From Aeromicrobium wangtongii (GTDB taxonomy: Bacteria; Actinomycetota; Actinomycetes; Propionibacteriales; Nocardioidaceae), in contig NZ_CP102173.1 of the NCBI RefSeq assembly GCF_024584515.1, positions 1,116,001-1,180,000 on the forward strand: a stretch of DNA of 64,000 bases, written 5' to 3'. Position 1 is the first letter of the stretch, and each line of letters begins with the position of its first letter. The translations under genes and the position numbers were made by a program. Below are positions 39,372-46,743 of the stretch, piece after piece. The notes under the pieces are model-generated. The model was not told the origin of the DNA, made no database searches, and was given only the letters and a program-made list of their open reading frames with translations.

Positions 39372-40400
39372 GTGGAGGACCTCACTGCCGTCGACGCCCT
39401 GGACGAGATCGCCTTCTGGCTGGAACGCGCGCAAGCCAAGACCTACCGCGTCGAGGCGTTCCGCAAGGCGGCCGCCGCGATCGCGCACCTGACCCCCGAG
39501 CAGGTCGCTGAGCAGGCCCGCGACGGCCGGCTCAAGCGCATCAAGGGCATCGGCGACCGGACGTTCGGCGTCGTGCAGCAGACCGTCGAGGGGGTGGTGC
39601 CGGACTACCTGGCCGAGCTGCGCGAGCAGGGGAGCGCGCCGCTGGCCGAAGGCGGTACCGAGCTCCGGGCGCAGCTGCTCGGCGACCTGCACAGCCACTC
39701 GAACTGGTCAGATGGCGGCTCGCCGATCGAGCAGATGGCGCGGACGGCGCAGTGGCGTGGACGCTCGTACCAGGTGCTGACCGACCACTCGCCGCGCCTG
39801 ACGATCGCCAACGGGCTGAGTGCCGAGCGGCTGGCGGAACAGCTCGACGTCGTCGCCGAGGTCAACGAGGGCTTCGACGACTTCCGGCTGCTGAGCGGCA
39901 TCGAGGTCGACATCCTGGACGATGGCGGCCTCGACCAGACCGACGAGATGCTGGAGCGGCTCGACGTCGTCGTGGCCAGCGTCCATTCGAAGCTGAAGAT
40001 GGACGCCAAGGCGATGACGCGGCGCATGATGACCGCAGTCGCCGATCCGCACACCAATGTCCTCGGCCACTGCACGGGCCGGCTCGTGCAAGGCGGACGC
40101 GGGCAGCGTCCCCAGTCCGAGTTCAACGCCAAGGCCGTGTTCGCCGCGTGCGCCGAGTTCGACGTCGCGGTCGAGATCAACTCCCGCCCCGAGCGCCAGG
40201 ACCCGCCGGACGACCTCATCGCCCTTGCGCTCGACGCCGGTTGCCTGTTCGCGATCGACACCGACGCGCACGCGCCCGGCCAGCTGGACTTCCTGGACTA
40301 CGGCGCGGCCCGCGCGGACGCTGCGGGCGTCCCGGCCGAGCGCATCGTGACGACGTGGCCGGTGGAGCGCCTGTTGGAGTGGTCGCACGTCAAGCGCTGA
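39372..40400 (+). CDS. HhH and PHP domain protein (PolX-like without polymerase core)
   Basis: The 342-residue protein begins with a PolX-type helix-hairpin-helix region (IAFWLERAQAKTYRVEAFRK, RLKRIKGIGDRTFGVVQQT, about 10-65) and then a PHP metalloesterase domain: GDLHSHSNWSDGG, VLTDHSPRL, GIEVDILDDGGLD, VVASVHSKL, GHCTGRLV and AIDTDAHAPGQLD carry the expected metal ligands. The nucleotidyl-transferase fold of PolX is missing from between them. It may be a stand-alone DNA or phosphoester hydrolase. GTG at 39372 is set by the -10 spacing. Confidence 0.85.
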   Translation: MEDLTAVDALDEIAFWLERAQAKTYRVEAFRKAAAAIAHLTPEQVAEQARDGRLKRIKGIGDRTFGVVQQTVEGVVPDYLAELREQGSAPLAEGGTELRAQLLGDLHSHSNWSDGGSPIEQMARTAQWRGRSYQVLTDHSPRLTIANGLSAERLAEQLDVVAEVNEGFDDFRLLSGIEVDILDDGGLDQTDEMLERLDVVVASVHSKLKMDAKAMTRRMMTAVADPHTNVLGHCTGRLVQGGRGQRPQSEFNAKAVFAACAEFDVAVEINSRPERQDPPDDLIALALDAGCLFAIDTDAHAPGQLDFLDYGAARADAAGVPAERIVTTWPVERLLEWSHVKR

Positions 40401-40412
40401 ACCAGGCGCGCG

Positions 40413-42032
40413 TCAGCGGGCGACGAGCAGTCCGTCGGACTCCACGAGATCCAGGTCCAGCGTCCGATACCCCTCCTGCTCGAACAGCACGACGACCCGG
40501 TCCCCGTCGTACTGCGCGATGCGCCCGTTGCCGAAGCTGGCGTGCCGCACCTCGGCGCCCAGCGGGAACGGCCGCCGGCTGGCGGACGTCGACGTGCCCG
40601 CGTCGCACGAGTCGCACCGACCGCAGGGATCGGGATGCGCCTCACCCAGCAGCTCCAGCACCAGCCGCCGCCGGCAGTCGTCGGTCTCGGCGTATCGCTG
40701 GACGAGATCCACCTCCGACTCCTGCATCGCGCGGAGGCTCTCGCGCATTGCGTCGACCCGGTCCAGGATCGTCTCGGTGTGGGCGCGGGTCGACAGCCGG
40801 ACGCCGGCGCGGTCCTCGAGCACGGCGCCAGCCCGCTCCAGCAGGTTGAGGGCGGCGCGGGAGCGCCGGGGCGACAAGCCAGCGGCAGCGGCGATCGCCG
40901 CCGGACGTTGCGCCCCGCGCAGGTCTCGCAGCGTCACGACCACCGCGTACACATCACCATCGGACGCCCCGGCGACCGATGCGAAGTATCGGCGCAGGCC
41001 GTAACCGCCGGGGCGGGTGATGAGGACGGCCGACGCGGGCTGACCGTCCCGCCCGGCCCGGCCGATCTCCTGCCACAGCTCGTCGACGCTCTCGGGCGGG
41101 TCGACGTGGACGACCTGACGGACGTCCGCGCGGTCGATGCCCAGCCCGAATGCGGAGGTGGCCAGCACGAGTCGCGCCCCGCCGTCCCGGAAGCGGCGCA
41201 GGACGTCACCGCGCTCGGCGGGCCGCATGCCGCCGTGGTACCGGTCGACCTCGTACCCGGCCGCGGTCATGCGCTCGTGCAGCTCGTCGACCCGGCGGCG
41301 CGTCGCGGCGTAGACCAGCATCGCCCCTGCATCGGTGTCGTGCGCGTCGACCAGCTCCAGCAGCGCCTTCTCGGTGGCGTCCTCGTCGGCGGTGACTCGG
41401 GCCGACAGGTGGATCTCGGGCCGGTCGGCATTGCCGACGACCATGGCCATGCCGGGGGTTCCCAAGGCCTCCGCGACGGCGCGACGGGTGCGCGGCGGCG
41501 CGGTCGCGGTCAGGCCCAGCACGCGCGGCCGTCCCAGTCGCTCGATGACGCCGTCCAACGCAAGGTAGTGGGGCCGGAAGTCGACGCCCCACGTCGCCAC
41601 GCAGTGCGCCTCGTCGACGGCGAACAGCCGCACGTCGGCGCGCAGGAGTGGGTCGAGGACGTCGTCATTGGTCGCCTGCTCGGGCGTCAGCAGGACGACG
41701 TCGAGCCGGCCGGAGGCTGCGTCGTCCAGCACCTGGCGGCGCCCGTCCAGGCGCAGGTTGCCGTTGACGGCCGCGGCCCGGAAGCCGCACTCACGCAGCC
41801 CGGCGAGCTGATCGGCCTGCAGCGACAACGTCGGGGAGATCACCAGTGTCACGCCGCCGAGCAGCCGGGCCGCCACTTGGTACACGAGGGTCTTGCCGCT
41901 TCCGGTCGGCAGCACGACGAGCGTGTCGCGCTCGGCGACGCTGCGGATCGCGCGCCGCTGGTCGGGATGCAGCTCGGCCGCCGCGGGGAGCAGCGGCCGT
42001 GCGATCCGGTCGATGTCGTCGTCGAGTGTCAC
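40413..42032 (-). CDS. RecQ-family DNA helicase with a tudor-like C-terminus
   Basis: The 539-residue helicase has Walker A LPTGSGKT at 41-48, DEAH at 140-143, the second RecA lobe with FGLGIDRADVRQVVH and QEIGRAGRDGQ, and the RecQ zinc-binding cysteines (CRRRLVLELLGEAHPDPCGR followed by CDSC, about 455-480). Instead of an HRDC domain it ends with PFPLGAEVRHASFGNGRI and following strands, resembling the tudor-like tail of PcrA/UvrD helicases. It acts in DNA repair or recombination. The start is GTG at 42032. It is convergent with the PHP gene, 12 bp apart. Confidence 0.92.
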   Translation of the reverse strand: MTLDDDIDRIARPLLPAAAELHPDQRRAIRSVAERDTLVVLPTGSGKTLVYQVAARLLGGVTLVISPTLSLQADQLAGLRECGFRAAAVNGNLRLDGRRQVLDDAASGRLDVVLLTPEQATNDDVLDPLLRADVRLFAVDEAHCVATWGVDFRPHYLALDGVIERLGRPRVLGLTATAPPRTRRAVAEALGTPGMAMVVGNADRPEIHLSARVTADEDATEKALLELVDAHDTDAGAMLVYAATRRRVDELHERMTAAGYEVDRYHGGMRPAERGDVLRRFRDGGARLVLATSAFGLGIDRADVRQVVHVDPPESVDELWQEIGRAGRDGQPASAVLITRPGGYGLRRYFASVAGASDGDVYAVVVTLRDLRGAQRPAAIAAAAGLSPRRSRAALNLLERAGAVLEDRAGVRLSTRAHTETILDRVDAMRESLRAMQESEVDLVQRYAETDDCRRRLVLELLGEAHPDPCGRCDSCDAGTSTSASRRPFPLGAEVRHASFGNGRIAQYDGDRVVVLFEQEGYRTLDLDLVESDGLLVAR

Positions 42033-42076
42033 CCTGACTGCCTACCCACCGCTCAGTGCGGCATGCGCCGGCGTGA

Positions 42077-42793
42077 TCAGCTCAGGACGTCGGCCATCTC
42101 ACGCACCAGCTCTGCGGTGACCTCATGGGGGATGCGTCCGGTGACCTCGTCATAGGTGTCGACCAGGCCGGCGAGGTCCTTGACCATCCGCCGCGCCCGG
42201 GCCGGCCCGTTGCCGCAGTCGGCGCGGCACTCGCCGGCCGCGATCCGGTGCGCGCCGACGAGCGCGGTCAGCGCGTACGCCTCGGCGGCCTCGAGCTCCG
42301 GCGTCATGGCGAAGGGGAACATCCGCGACATCGCGGTGTGGAACTCGACGTGCTCGGGGTCGAGCTCTCCGTGGGCGATGGGGAAGGACATGGCGGCGTG
42401 GAACGCGTCCCGCACATCGTCGTCGGTGCCCTCGCGGCCGATCCACGACTCGGCCCGCTCGACGGCCGCGAGCGCGCGCGGCCGGGCAGAGGGCTCGAGC
42501 AGGGCGATGACTTGACGGGCCTGGGTGATGCGCAGCCGGGCACGCAGCTCGGGGGAGTCCTCGGTCGTGCCGAACAGGCGGCCGATCAGCGGGACGAGGC
42601 GGGAGCGGTCGCCGTCGCGCAGCAGGTCATTGGTCGTCCGGGCCTCATGGGCCAGCAGCGGATGCGTGCACTCGGGACGGTCGCTCCACTCCTCGCCGGC
42701 CAGGAGCGACACGTACTCCATGACGCACGCCTCGCCCTGCTCGGCGTCGTGGGCGCCGGCGGACAAGGAGGGCAGGAAATCAGGCGTGGGCAT
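42077..42793 (-). CDS. Hypothetical protein
   Basis: The 238-residue soluble, acidic protein contains EQGEACVMEYVSLLAGEEWS and PECTHPLLAHEARTTND near the start, a pattern I associate with uncharacterised actinobacterial proteins, and CRADCGNGPARARRMV later. I do not recognise a function. Four cysteines could bind metal, which is speculation. ATG at 42793 has GACACT 6 nt upstream as a possible leaderless promoter. It is 44 bp upstream of recQ in the same direction and may be co-transcribed. Confidence 0.7.
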   Translation of the reverse strand: MPTPDFLPSLSAGAHDAEQGEACVMEYVSLLAGEEWSDRPECTHPLLAHEARTTNDLLRDGDRSRLVPLIGRLFGTTEDSPELRARLRITQARQVIALLEPSARPRALAAVERAESWIGREGTDDDVRDAFHAAMSFPIAHGELDPEHVEFHTAMSRMFPFAMTPELEAAEAYALTALVGAHRIAAGECRADCGNGPARARRMVKDLAGLVDTYDEVTGRIPHEVTAELVREMADVLS

Positions 42794-42829
42794 GGCTCAA
42801 GTGTCCCGCGCCACGTCAAGCCGAGCGAG

Positions 42830-43282
42830 TCAGCTCGCGAACCACACCTTGGCGTCGCGGCACTTCTGCGGAGCCTGCTGGTACAGGGTGCTGGATGGAT
42901 CGAGCCCGTCGGCGAAGCCGCCGCCCACCTCGACGGTGTCGCCGAGCTCGTAGAACGTCCCCTTGATCTTCACCCGCAGCGGATCAGGGGTCTCGACGTT
43001 GGTGCCGTGCGGCCAGACGACCACGGTGCCGGGCTCGCCGTTCTCGCCCGCCCAGCCGAGGCAGCCGCCGACGTCGGCCAGCGTGCCGCGGCCCAGGGCG
43101 GTGCGACCGACATCGGTCTTCTTGCCGACCAGCACCAGCGTGTCGCCACCAGCGTTGATGACCTTCTCGCCGCCACCGCGCACCACCACGACGGCGATGA
43201 GCACCGCTGCGAGTACCGCGACCAGGGCAGCGCCCGCGATCTTCCGGCGCCGGGAGGAGAGGTTCGCGTCAGTGGTCGACAT
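42830..43282 (-). CDS. Hypothetical single-pass membrane protein
   Basis: The 150-residue protein has a short cytoplasmic N-terminus, one hydrophobic helix (about 13-33, AGAALVAVLAAVLIAVVVV) and an outer domain with two cysteines (VGGCLGW, PQKCRDA) that may form a disulphide. No family is recognised. ATG at 43282 is preferred over ATG at 43291 because GACAAT lies 7 nt upstream of it, as in other leaderless genes here. It is divergent from another small secreted protein. Confidence 0.65.
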   Translation of the reverse strand: MSTTDANLSSRRRKIAGAALVAVLAAVLIAVVVVRGGGEKVINAGGDTLVLVGKKTDVGRTALGRGTLADVGGCLGWAGENGEPGTVVVWPHGTNVETPDPLRVKIKGTFYELGDTVEVGGGFADGLDPSSTLYQQAPQKCRDAKVWFAS

Positions 43283-43386
43283 GGCAGCCATTGTCTCAGG
43301 GCTACGGGCGGGGCCAGTCGCTCAGCTGGACCCGGAACCCCCGTCCCAGCAATGTGCCAACTGCCCGGCAACGGGCGGAGACGTCG

Positions 43387-43415
43387 TTGACAGCCCTCCG
43401 GGATGGGCGCACACT
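43387..43415 (+). promoter_or_regulatory. Sigma-70-type promoter of the secreted protein gene
   Basis: TTGACA (43387-43392) and CACACT (43410-43415) are separated by 17 bp, the ideal spacing. The start codon follows about 30 bp later. Confidence 0.5.
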
Positions 43416-43444
43416 GGCGCCCACCCCTCGGACCAGGCGGAATC

Positions 43445-43951
43445 GTGAAGCCGTTCATCGTGGCACTCCTTGTCATCGCGGCCATCGGCGTGTCCAGTGC
43501 CGTGGTGGTCGCCGCGGCGAACGATGAGCAGGCTGTGGCCCAGGACGACCTGGCGGAGCAGGTGGCTGCACGCGCCGAGCAGCTGCGCGGGGGTGGCGCG
43601 ATGGGCCGCGACGAGCGTTCGATCGTCGAGGCCTCACGGACGTCGACCAGAGCCCCTCGGAGCTTTCGCGAGCGCGAGAAGCTGCCGATCTGCGGCGAGA
43701 TCGTCCTGACCTCGGTCACCGGTGTCGACCCGCGCGCGTTCGAGTGCCTCGTCTCGCCTGGCGCGGCGGGTGCCGAGCTCATTGTGCTTCGCCGAACGAA
43801 CGAGGGCGATCCGATCGTGCGGTACTACCGGGTCGGTGGCAGCGTCGAGAACATCGAGGTTTTCGGTGACGACACCCTCGACAAGTTCGGCATGACCGGC
43901 TGGACCCGACAGGTCACGACGCTCGACCGGCTCGCGAAGCTTGGCCTGTGA
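43445..43951 (+). CDS. Hypothetical exported or membrane-anchored protein
   Basis: The 168-residue protein starts MKPFIVALLVIAAIGVSSAV, a signal peptide or signal anchor, followed by an acidic domain with AQDDLAEQVAARAEQLRGGG and two cysteines (LPICGEIV, FECLVSP). No family is recognised. GTG at 43445 is chosen because it puts the hydrophobic segment at the N-terminus; an in-frame start 42 bp upstream would add residues that do not look like protein. It is convergent with the flavodoxin-like gene. Confidence 0.65.
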   Translation: MKPFIVALLVIAAIGVSSAVVVAAANDEQAVAQDDLAEQVAARAEQLRGGGAMGRDERSIVEASRTSTRAPRSFREREKLPICGEIVLTSVTGVDPRAFECLVSPGAAGAELIVLRRTNEGDPIVRYYRVGGSVENIEVFGDDTLDKFGMTGWTRQVTTLDRLAKLGL

Positions 43952-43998
43952 CGACGTGGACGGACTGGCCTCCTCAAGGGGGTAGCGACGTCCGACGC

Positions 43999-44451
43999 TC
44001 AGGACATGAGCGAGGCGGCGACCGTCGCGCCCAGGTCATGGGCCTGCGCCAGGTGGTCGTCATCGGGCTCTCCCAGGAAGCACAGCGGCTCGCTGACCTT
44101 CGCCCAGCCCAGACCGGTGGTGATCGACTCCATCGCCCGCTCCGCGCCGCTGGTGTCGCTGCGGCCGTGCACCCAGTACGAGAACGGACGCTTCTGCGTC
44201 TCCTGGCTGGCCCGGTCGAACGTGACGTCGAAGAAGTGCTTCACGGCGCCGGAGATGTACCCGATGTTCGCGCTCGTGCCGATGACGTAGCCGTCGGCGG
44301 CCAGCACGTCGTCGACCGTGGCCGAGAGCGCCTCGCGGACGACGACGTCCACGCCCTCGATGTCGTCGTGGTTCGCCCCCGCGACGACGGCCGCCAGAAT
44401 GGCCTGCAGGTTGGGTGAGGGCGAGTGGTGGACGATCAGCAGGCGGGCCAT
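43999..44451 (-). CDS. Flavodoxin-like NAD(P)H-dependent FMN protein
   Basis: The 150-residue protein has a flavodoxin fold start, ARLLIVHHSPSPNLQAIL, with the phosphate-binding loop, and YVIGTSANIGYISGAVKHFFD in the second FMN loop region. It resembles small quinone or FMN reductases. ATG at 44451 is fixed by TACGGT 6 nt upstream. It is divergent from the moxR gene with 92 bp between starts. The electron acceptor is unknown. Confidence 0.82.
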   Translation of the reverse strand: MARLLIVHHSPSPNLQAILAAVVAGANHDDIEGVDVVVREALSATVDDVLAADGYVIGTSANIGYISGAVKHFFDVTFDRASQETQKRPFSYWVHGRSDTSGAERAMESITTGLGWAKVSEPLCFLGEPDDDHLAQAHDLGATVAASLMS

Positions 44452-44457
44452 GGCGCC

Positions 44458-44463
44458 ACCGTA
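44458..44463 (-). promoter_or_regulatory. -10 element of leaderless flavodoxin-like gene promoter
   Basis: TACGGT on the minus strand is followed by 6 nt and ATG at 44451. Confidence 0.55.
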
Positions 44464-44532
44464 CCCACCCCGGTCCCCGGATGGACGGCCCTGATTCACC
44501 TCGGTTCCAGTGCACGCTTGTCGTGATGTGCC

Positions 44533-44538
44533 TAACAT
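44533..44538 (+). promoter_or_regulatory. -10 element for the moxR operon
   Basis: TAACAT is followed by 5 nt and ATG at 44544, close to leaderless spacing. Confidence 0.45.
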
Positions 44539-44543
44539 CGGAT

Positions 44544-45482
44544 ATGGACTTCGAGACGGTCGCGCGCGCCATCCTCGGCAACATCGAGAAGGTCGTCGAC
44601 GGCAAGCCGGAGGCCGCTGAGGCCGCACTGGTGGTTCTTCTGGCCGAGGGACACCTGCTGATCGAGGACGTCCCGGGGGTGGGCAAGACGGTTCTGGCCA
44701 AGGCGCTGGGCCGCTCGGTGAGCTGCTCGGTGCGACGCATCCAGTTCACGCCCGACCTGCTGCCGTCCGACATCACGGGCGTCTCGGTCTACAACCAGGT
44801 CGACCGCGAGTTCGAGTTCAAGCCGGGCGCGGTGTTCGCCAACATCGTGATCGGCGACGAGATCAACCGTGCTTCGCCCAAGACGCAGTCGGCCCTGCTG
44901 GAGGCGATGGAGGAGCGTCAGGTCACCGTCGACGGGACGACCTACCAGCTGGCGAGGCCGTTCACCGTCGTCGCGACGCAGAACCCGTTCGAGATGGAGG
45001 GCACCTATGCTCTGCCCGAAGCGCAGCGCGATCGCTTCATGGCGCGCATCTCGATGGGCTACCCCGATCCCGCCGCGGAGCTGGCGATGGTGCAGGGACG
45101 CGACGCCGACAACCCGTACGACGAGCTGTTGCCGGTCGCCTCGGTCGACGACATCACCGCCATGATCGCGATCGCGCGCGCGGTCCACGTGTCGACCGCG
45201 GTCGAGCAGTACGTCGTCGACATGGTGCAGGCCACCCGTGCCGATCCGGAGCTGAGGCTGGGGGCCAGCCCCCGCGCGACCCTCCAGCTCGTGCGAGCCG
45301 CCAAGGCCCGCGCCGCCGTGCAGGGACGCGACTTCGTGCTGCCCGACGACGTCGACGCCTTGTCGAAGGTGGTCCTCCCGCACCGGCTGATCGCCATGCG
45401 CGGGGTGTCGTCGGTCGAGGACGTGGTGGCCCGCATCGTCGCCGAGACCCCGGTACCGGCCGGTGCGGTCCAGCCGGGCTGA
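44544..45482 (+). CDS. MoxR family AAA+ ATPase
   Basis: The 312-residue ATPase has Walker A EDVPGVGKTVLAKALG (about 38-53), the sensor and MoxR signature IGDEINRASPKTQSALLEAM, and QNPFEMEGTYALPEAQRDRF. MoxR proteins act as chaperones that insert cofactors or assemble complexes, usually with DUF58 and transglutaminase partners encoded downstream, exactly as here. ATG at 44544 is preferred; ATG at 44526 is an alternative lacking promoter spacing. The next gene starts 1 bp after its stop. Confidence 0.94.
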   Translation: MDFETVARAILGNIEKVVDGKPEAAEAALVVLLAEGHLLIEDVPGVGKTVLAKALGRSVSCSVRRIQFTPDLLPSDITGVSVYNQVDREFEFKPGAVFANIVIGDEINRASPKTQSALLEAMEERQVTVDGTTYQLARPFTVVATQNPFEMEGTYALPEAQRDRFMARISMGYPDPAAELAMVQGRDADNPYDELLPVASVDDITAMIAIARAVHVSTAVEQYVVDMVQATRADPELRLGASPRATLQLVRAAKARAAVQGRDFVLPDDVDALSKVVLPHRLIAMRGVSSVEDVVARIVAETPVPAGAVQPG

Positions 45483-45483
45483 C

Positions 45484-46743
45484 GTGGCCGGCCTCGGACG
45501 CGATCGACTGGTCGGTGCCGCGCGCTCCGTCGTGATCACGCGGCGCGGCATCGGTTTCCTGGTTGCTGCCGTCATCGCCTTCCTCGCCGCGCCCCTGCTG
45601 TCGCTGCCGGCGCTGCTTTACGTCACGGGCTTGTTGCTCGGCCTGGTGATACTGGCGGCGGCCTTCGTGTTCGTGGGGCACTCATCGGTGCTCATCGAGC
45701 GGTCGTTCACGCCGCAGGTCGTCTCGCCGGGGACGCTGTCGCGCGCGACCGTCCGCATCACCAACCTCTCGCTCCTGCCGTGCCTCGAGGCACGCTGGGA
45801 GGATCAGCTGCCGCCCCGCATCACGGGCGACGCCAGCGGGCTGCTGCCGCCGCTGGGCGGCAGCCGCAGCGGCACGGCACGCGCGACGTTCTCCTACACG
45901 CTGCAGGGGCTGCAGCGCGGCCGTCACGACATCGGTCCGTTGCAGGTGGACGTGCAGGATCCCTTCGGGCTGGTCTACCGGCGGCACGCCTTCGGGTCCG
46001 CCGAGCCGTTGACGGTGCTGCCGCGGCGGGTGGAGCTGCCGCCGATCTCCCCCCGTAGTGCGAGCGACGACGGTGCGACCCGTCCCGCCGCCCACAACGC
46101 CGGGGTCGGCGAGGACGACATCATCGCCCGCAGCTATCTGCCCGGCGACGCCCTCAAGCGCATCCACTGGAAAGCCACGGCACACCGCGCCGAGCTGATG
46201 GTCCGTCAGGAGGAGCAGCAGGTGACGCCGCGCTCGGCGGTCGTCCTCGACACGGAACCGACCAGCCAGGGGACGGCGCGGGACCGCAAGGCCAGGTGGG
46301 AGTTCTCGCCGGCGCTGGAGTGGGCGGTCGTGGCAGCGGCGTCGATCACCGCCCACCTGGTCCGCGCCGGGTACGTCGTGGCCCTGCAGTCCAGCGGCCC
46401 CGCGATCGACCGGGTGGTCGCCGACGGGCAGGACACGCTCGAGGACGCGATGGTCGATCTCGCGCTCGCCGAGCCCGAGACCGTGGACCGGGCCGGCCGG
46501 CACGACGTGGAGGGCGCGGTGTTCGCCGTGCTGGGTCGGCTGAGCCCCGAGCGGGCGCGCCACTGGGTCACGGCGCTGTCGACCTCACGCTCGGTCCTGG
46601 CCCTGGTCGCGCGCGGCTCGTCGGCGGAGGCGCTCGACATGCTGGACGGTGCCCGGTGGAACGTGGTGCAGTACTCGCCGGGAGACGACCTGGCCGAGAC
46701 GTGGTCGCTGTTCGATGGGGAGCCGGCCCGTGCTGCGCGCTGA
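45484..46743 (+). CDS. DUF58 domain-containing membrane protein
   Basis: The 419-residue protein has two hydrophobic helices near the N-terminus (about 20-60), a beta-rich stretch (about 70-170), and the DUF58 core with DDIIARSYLPGDALKRIHWK (about 213-232) and ELMVRQEE. It belongs to the von Willebrand A-like protein that partners MoxR ATPases. GTG at 45484 is chosen, 1 bp after moxR; GTG at 45463 would overlap moxR by 20 bp. Its 3' end overlaps the transglutaminase gene by 14 bp. Confidence 0.88.
   Translation: MAGLGRDRLVGAARSVVITRRGIGFLVAAVIAFLAAPLLSLPALLYVTGLLLGLVILAAAFVFVGHSSVLIERSFTPQVVSPGTLSRATVRITNLSLLPCLEARWEDQLPPRITGDASGLLPPLGGSRSGTARATFSYTLQGLQRGRHDIGPLQVDVQDPFGLVYRRHAFGSAEPLTVLPRRVELPPISPRSASDDGATRPAAHNAGVGEDDIIARSYLPGDALKRIHWKATAHRAELMVRQEEQQVTPRSAVVLDTEPTSQGTARDRKARWEFSPALEWAVVAAASITAHLVRAGYVVALQSSGPAIDRVVADGQDTLEDAMVDLALAEPETVDRAGRHDVEGAVFAVLGRLSPERARHWVTALSTSRSVLALVARGSSAEALDMLDGARWNVVQYSPGDDLAETWSLFDGEPARAAR

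Noticed and set aside
42077-42793. Toxin-antitoxin or defence role for the cluster of unknown genes at 42-44 kb
   Set aside because: The proteins are of different types on both strands, with no overlapping small pair and no nuclease or toxin motif.
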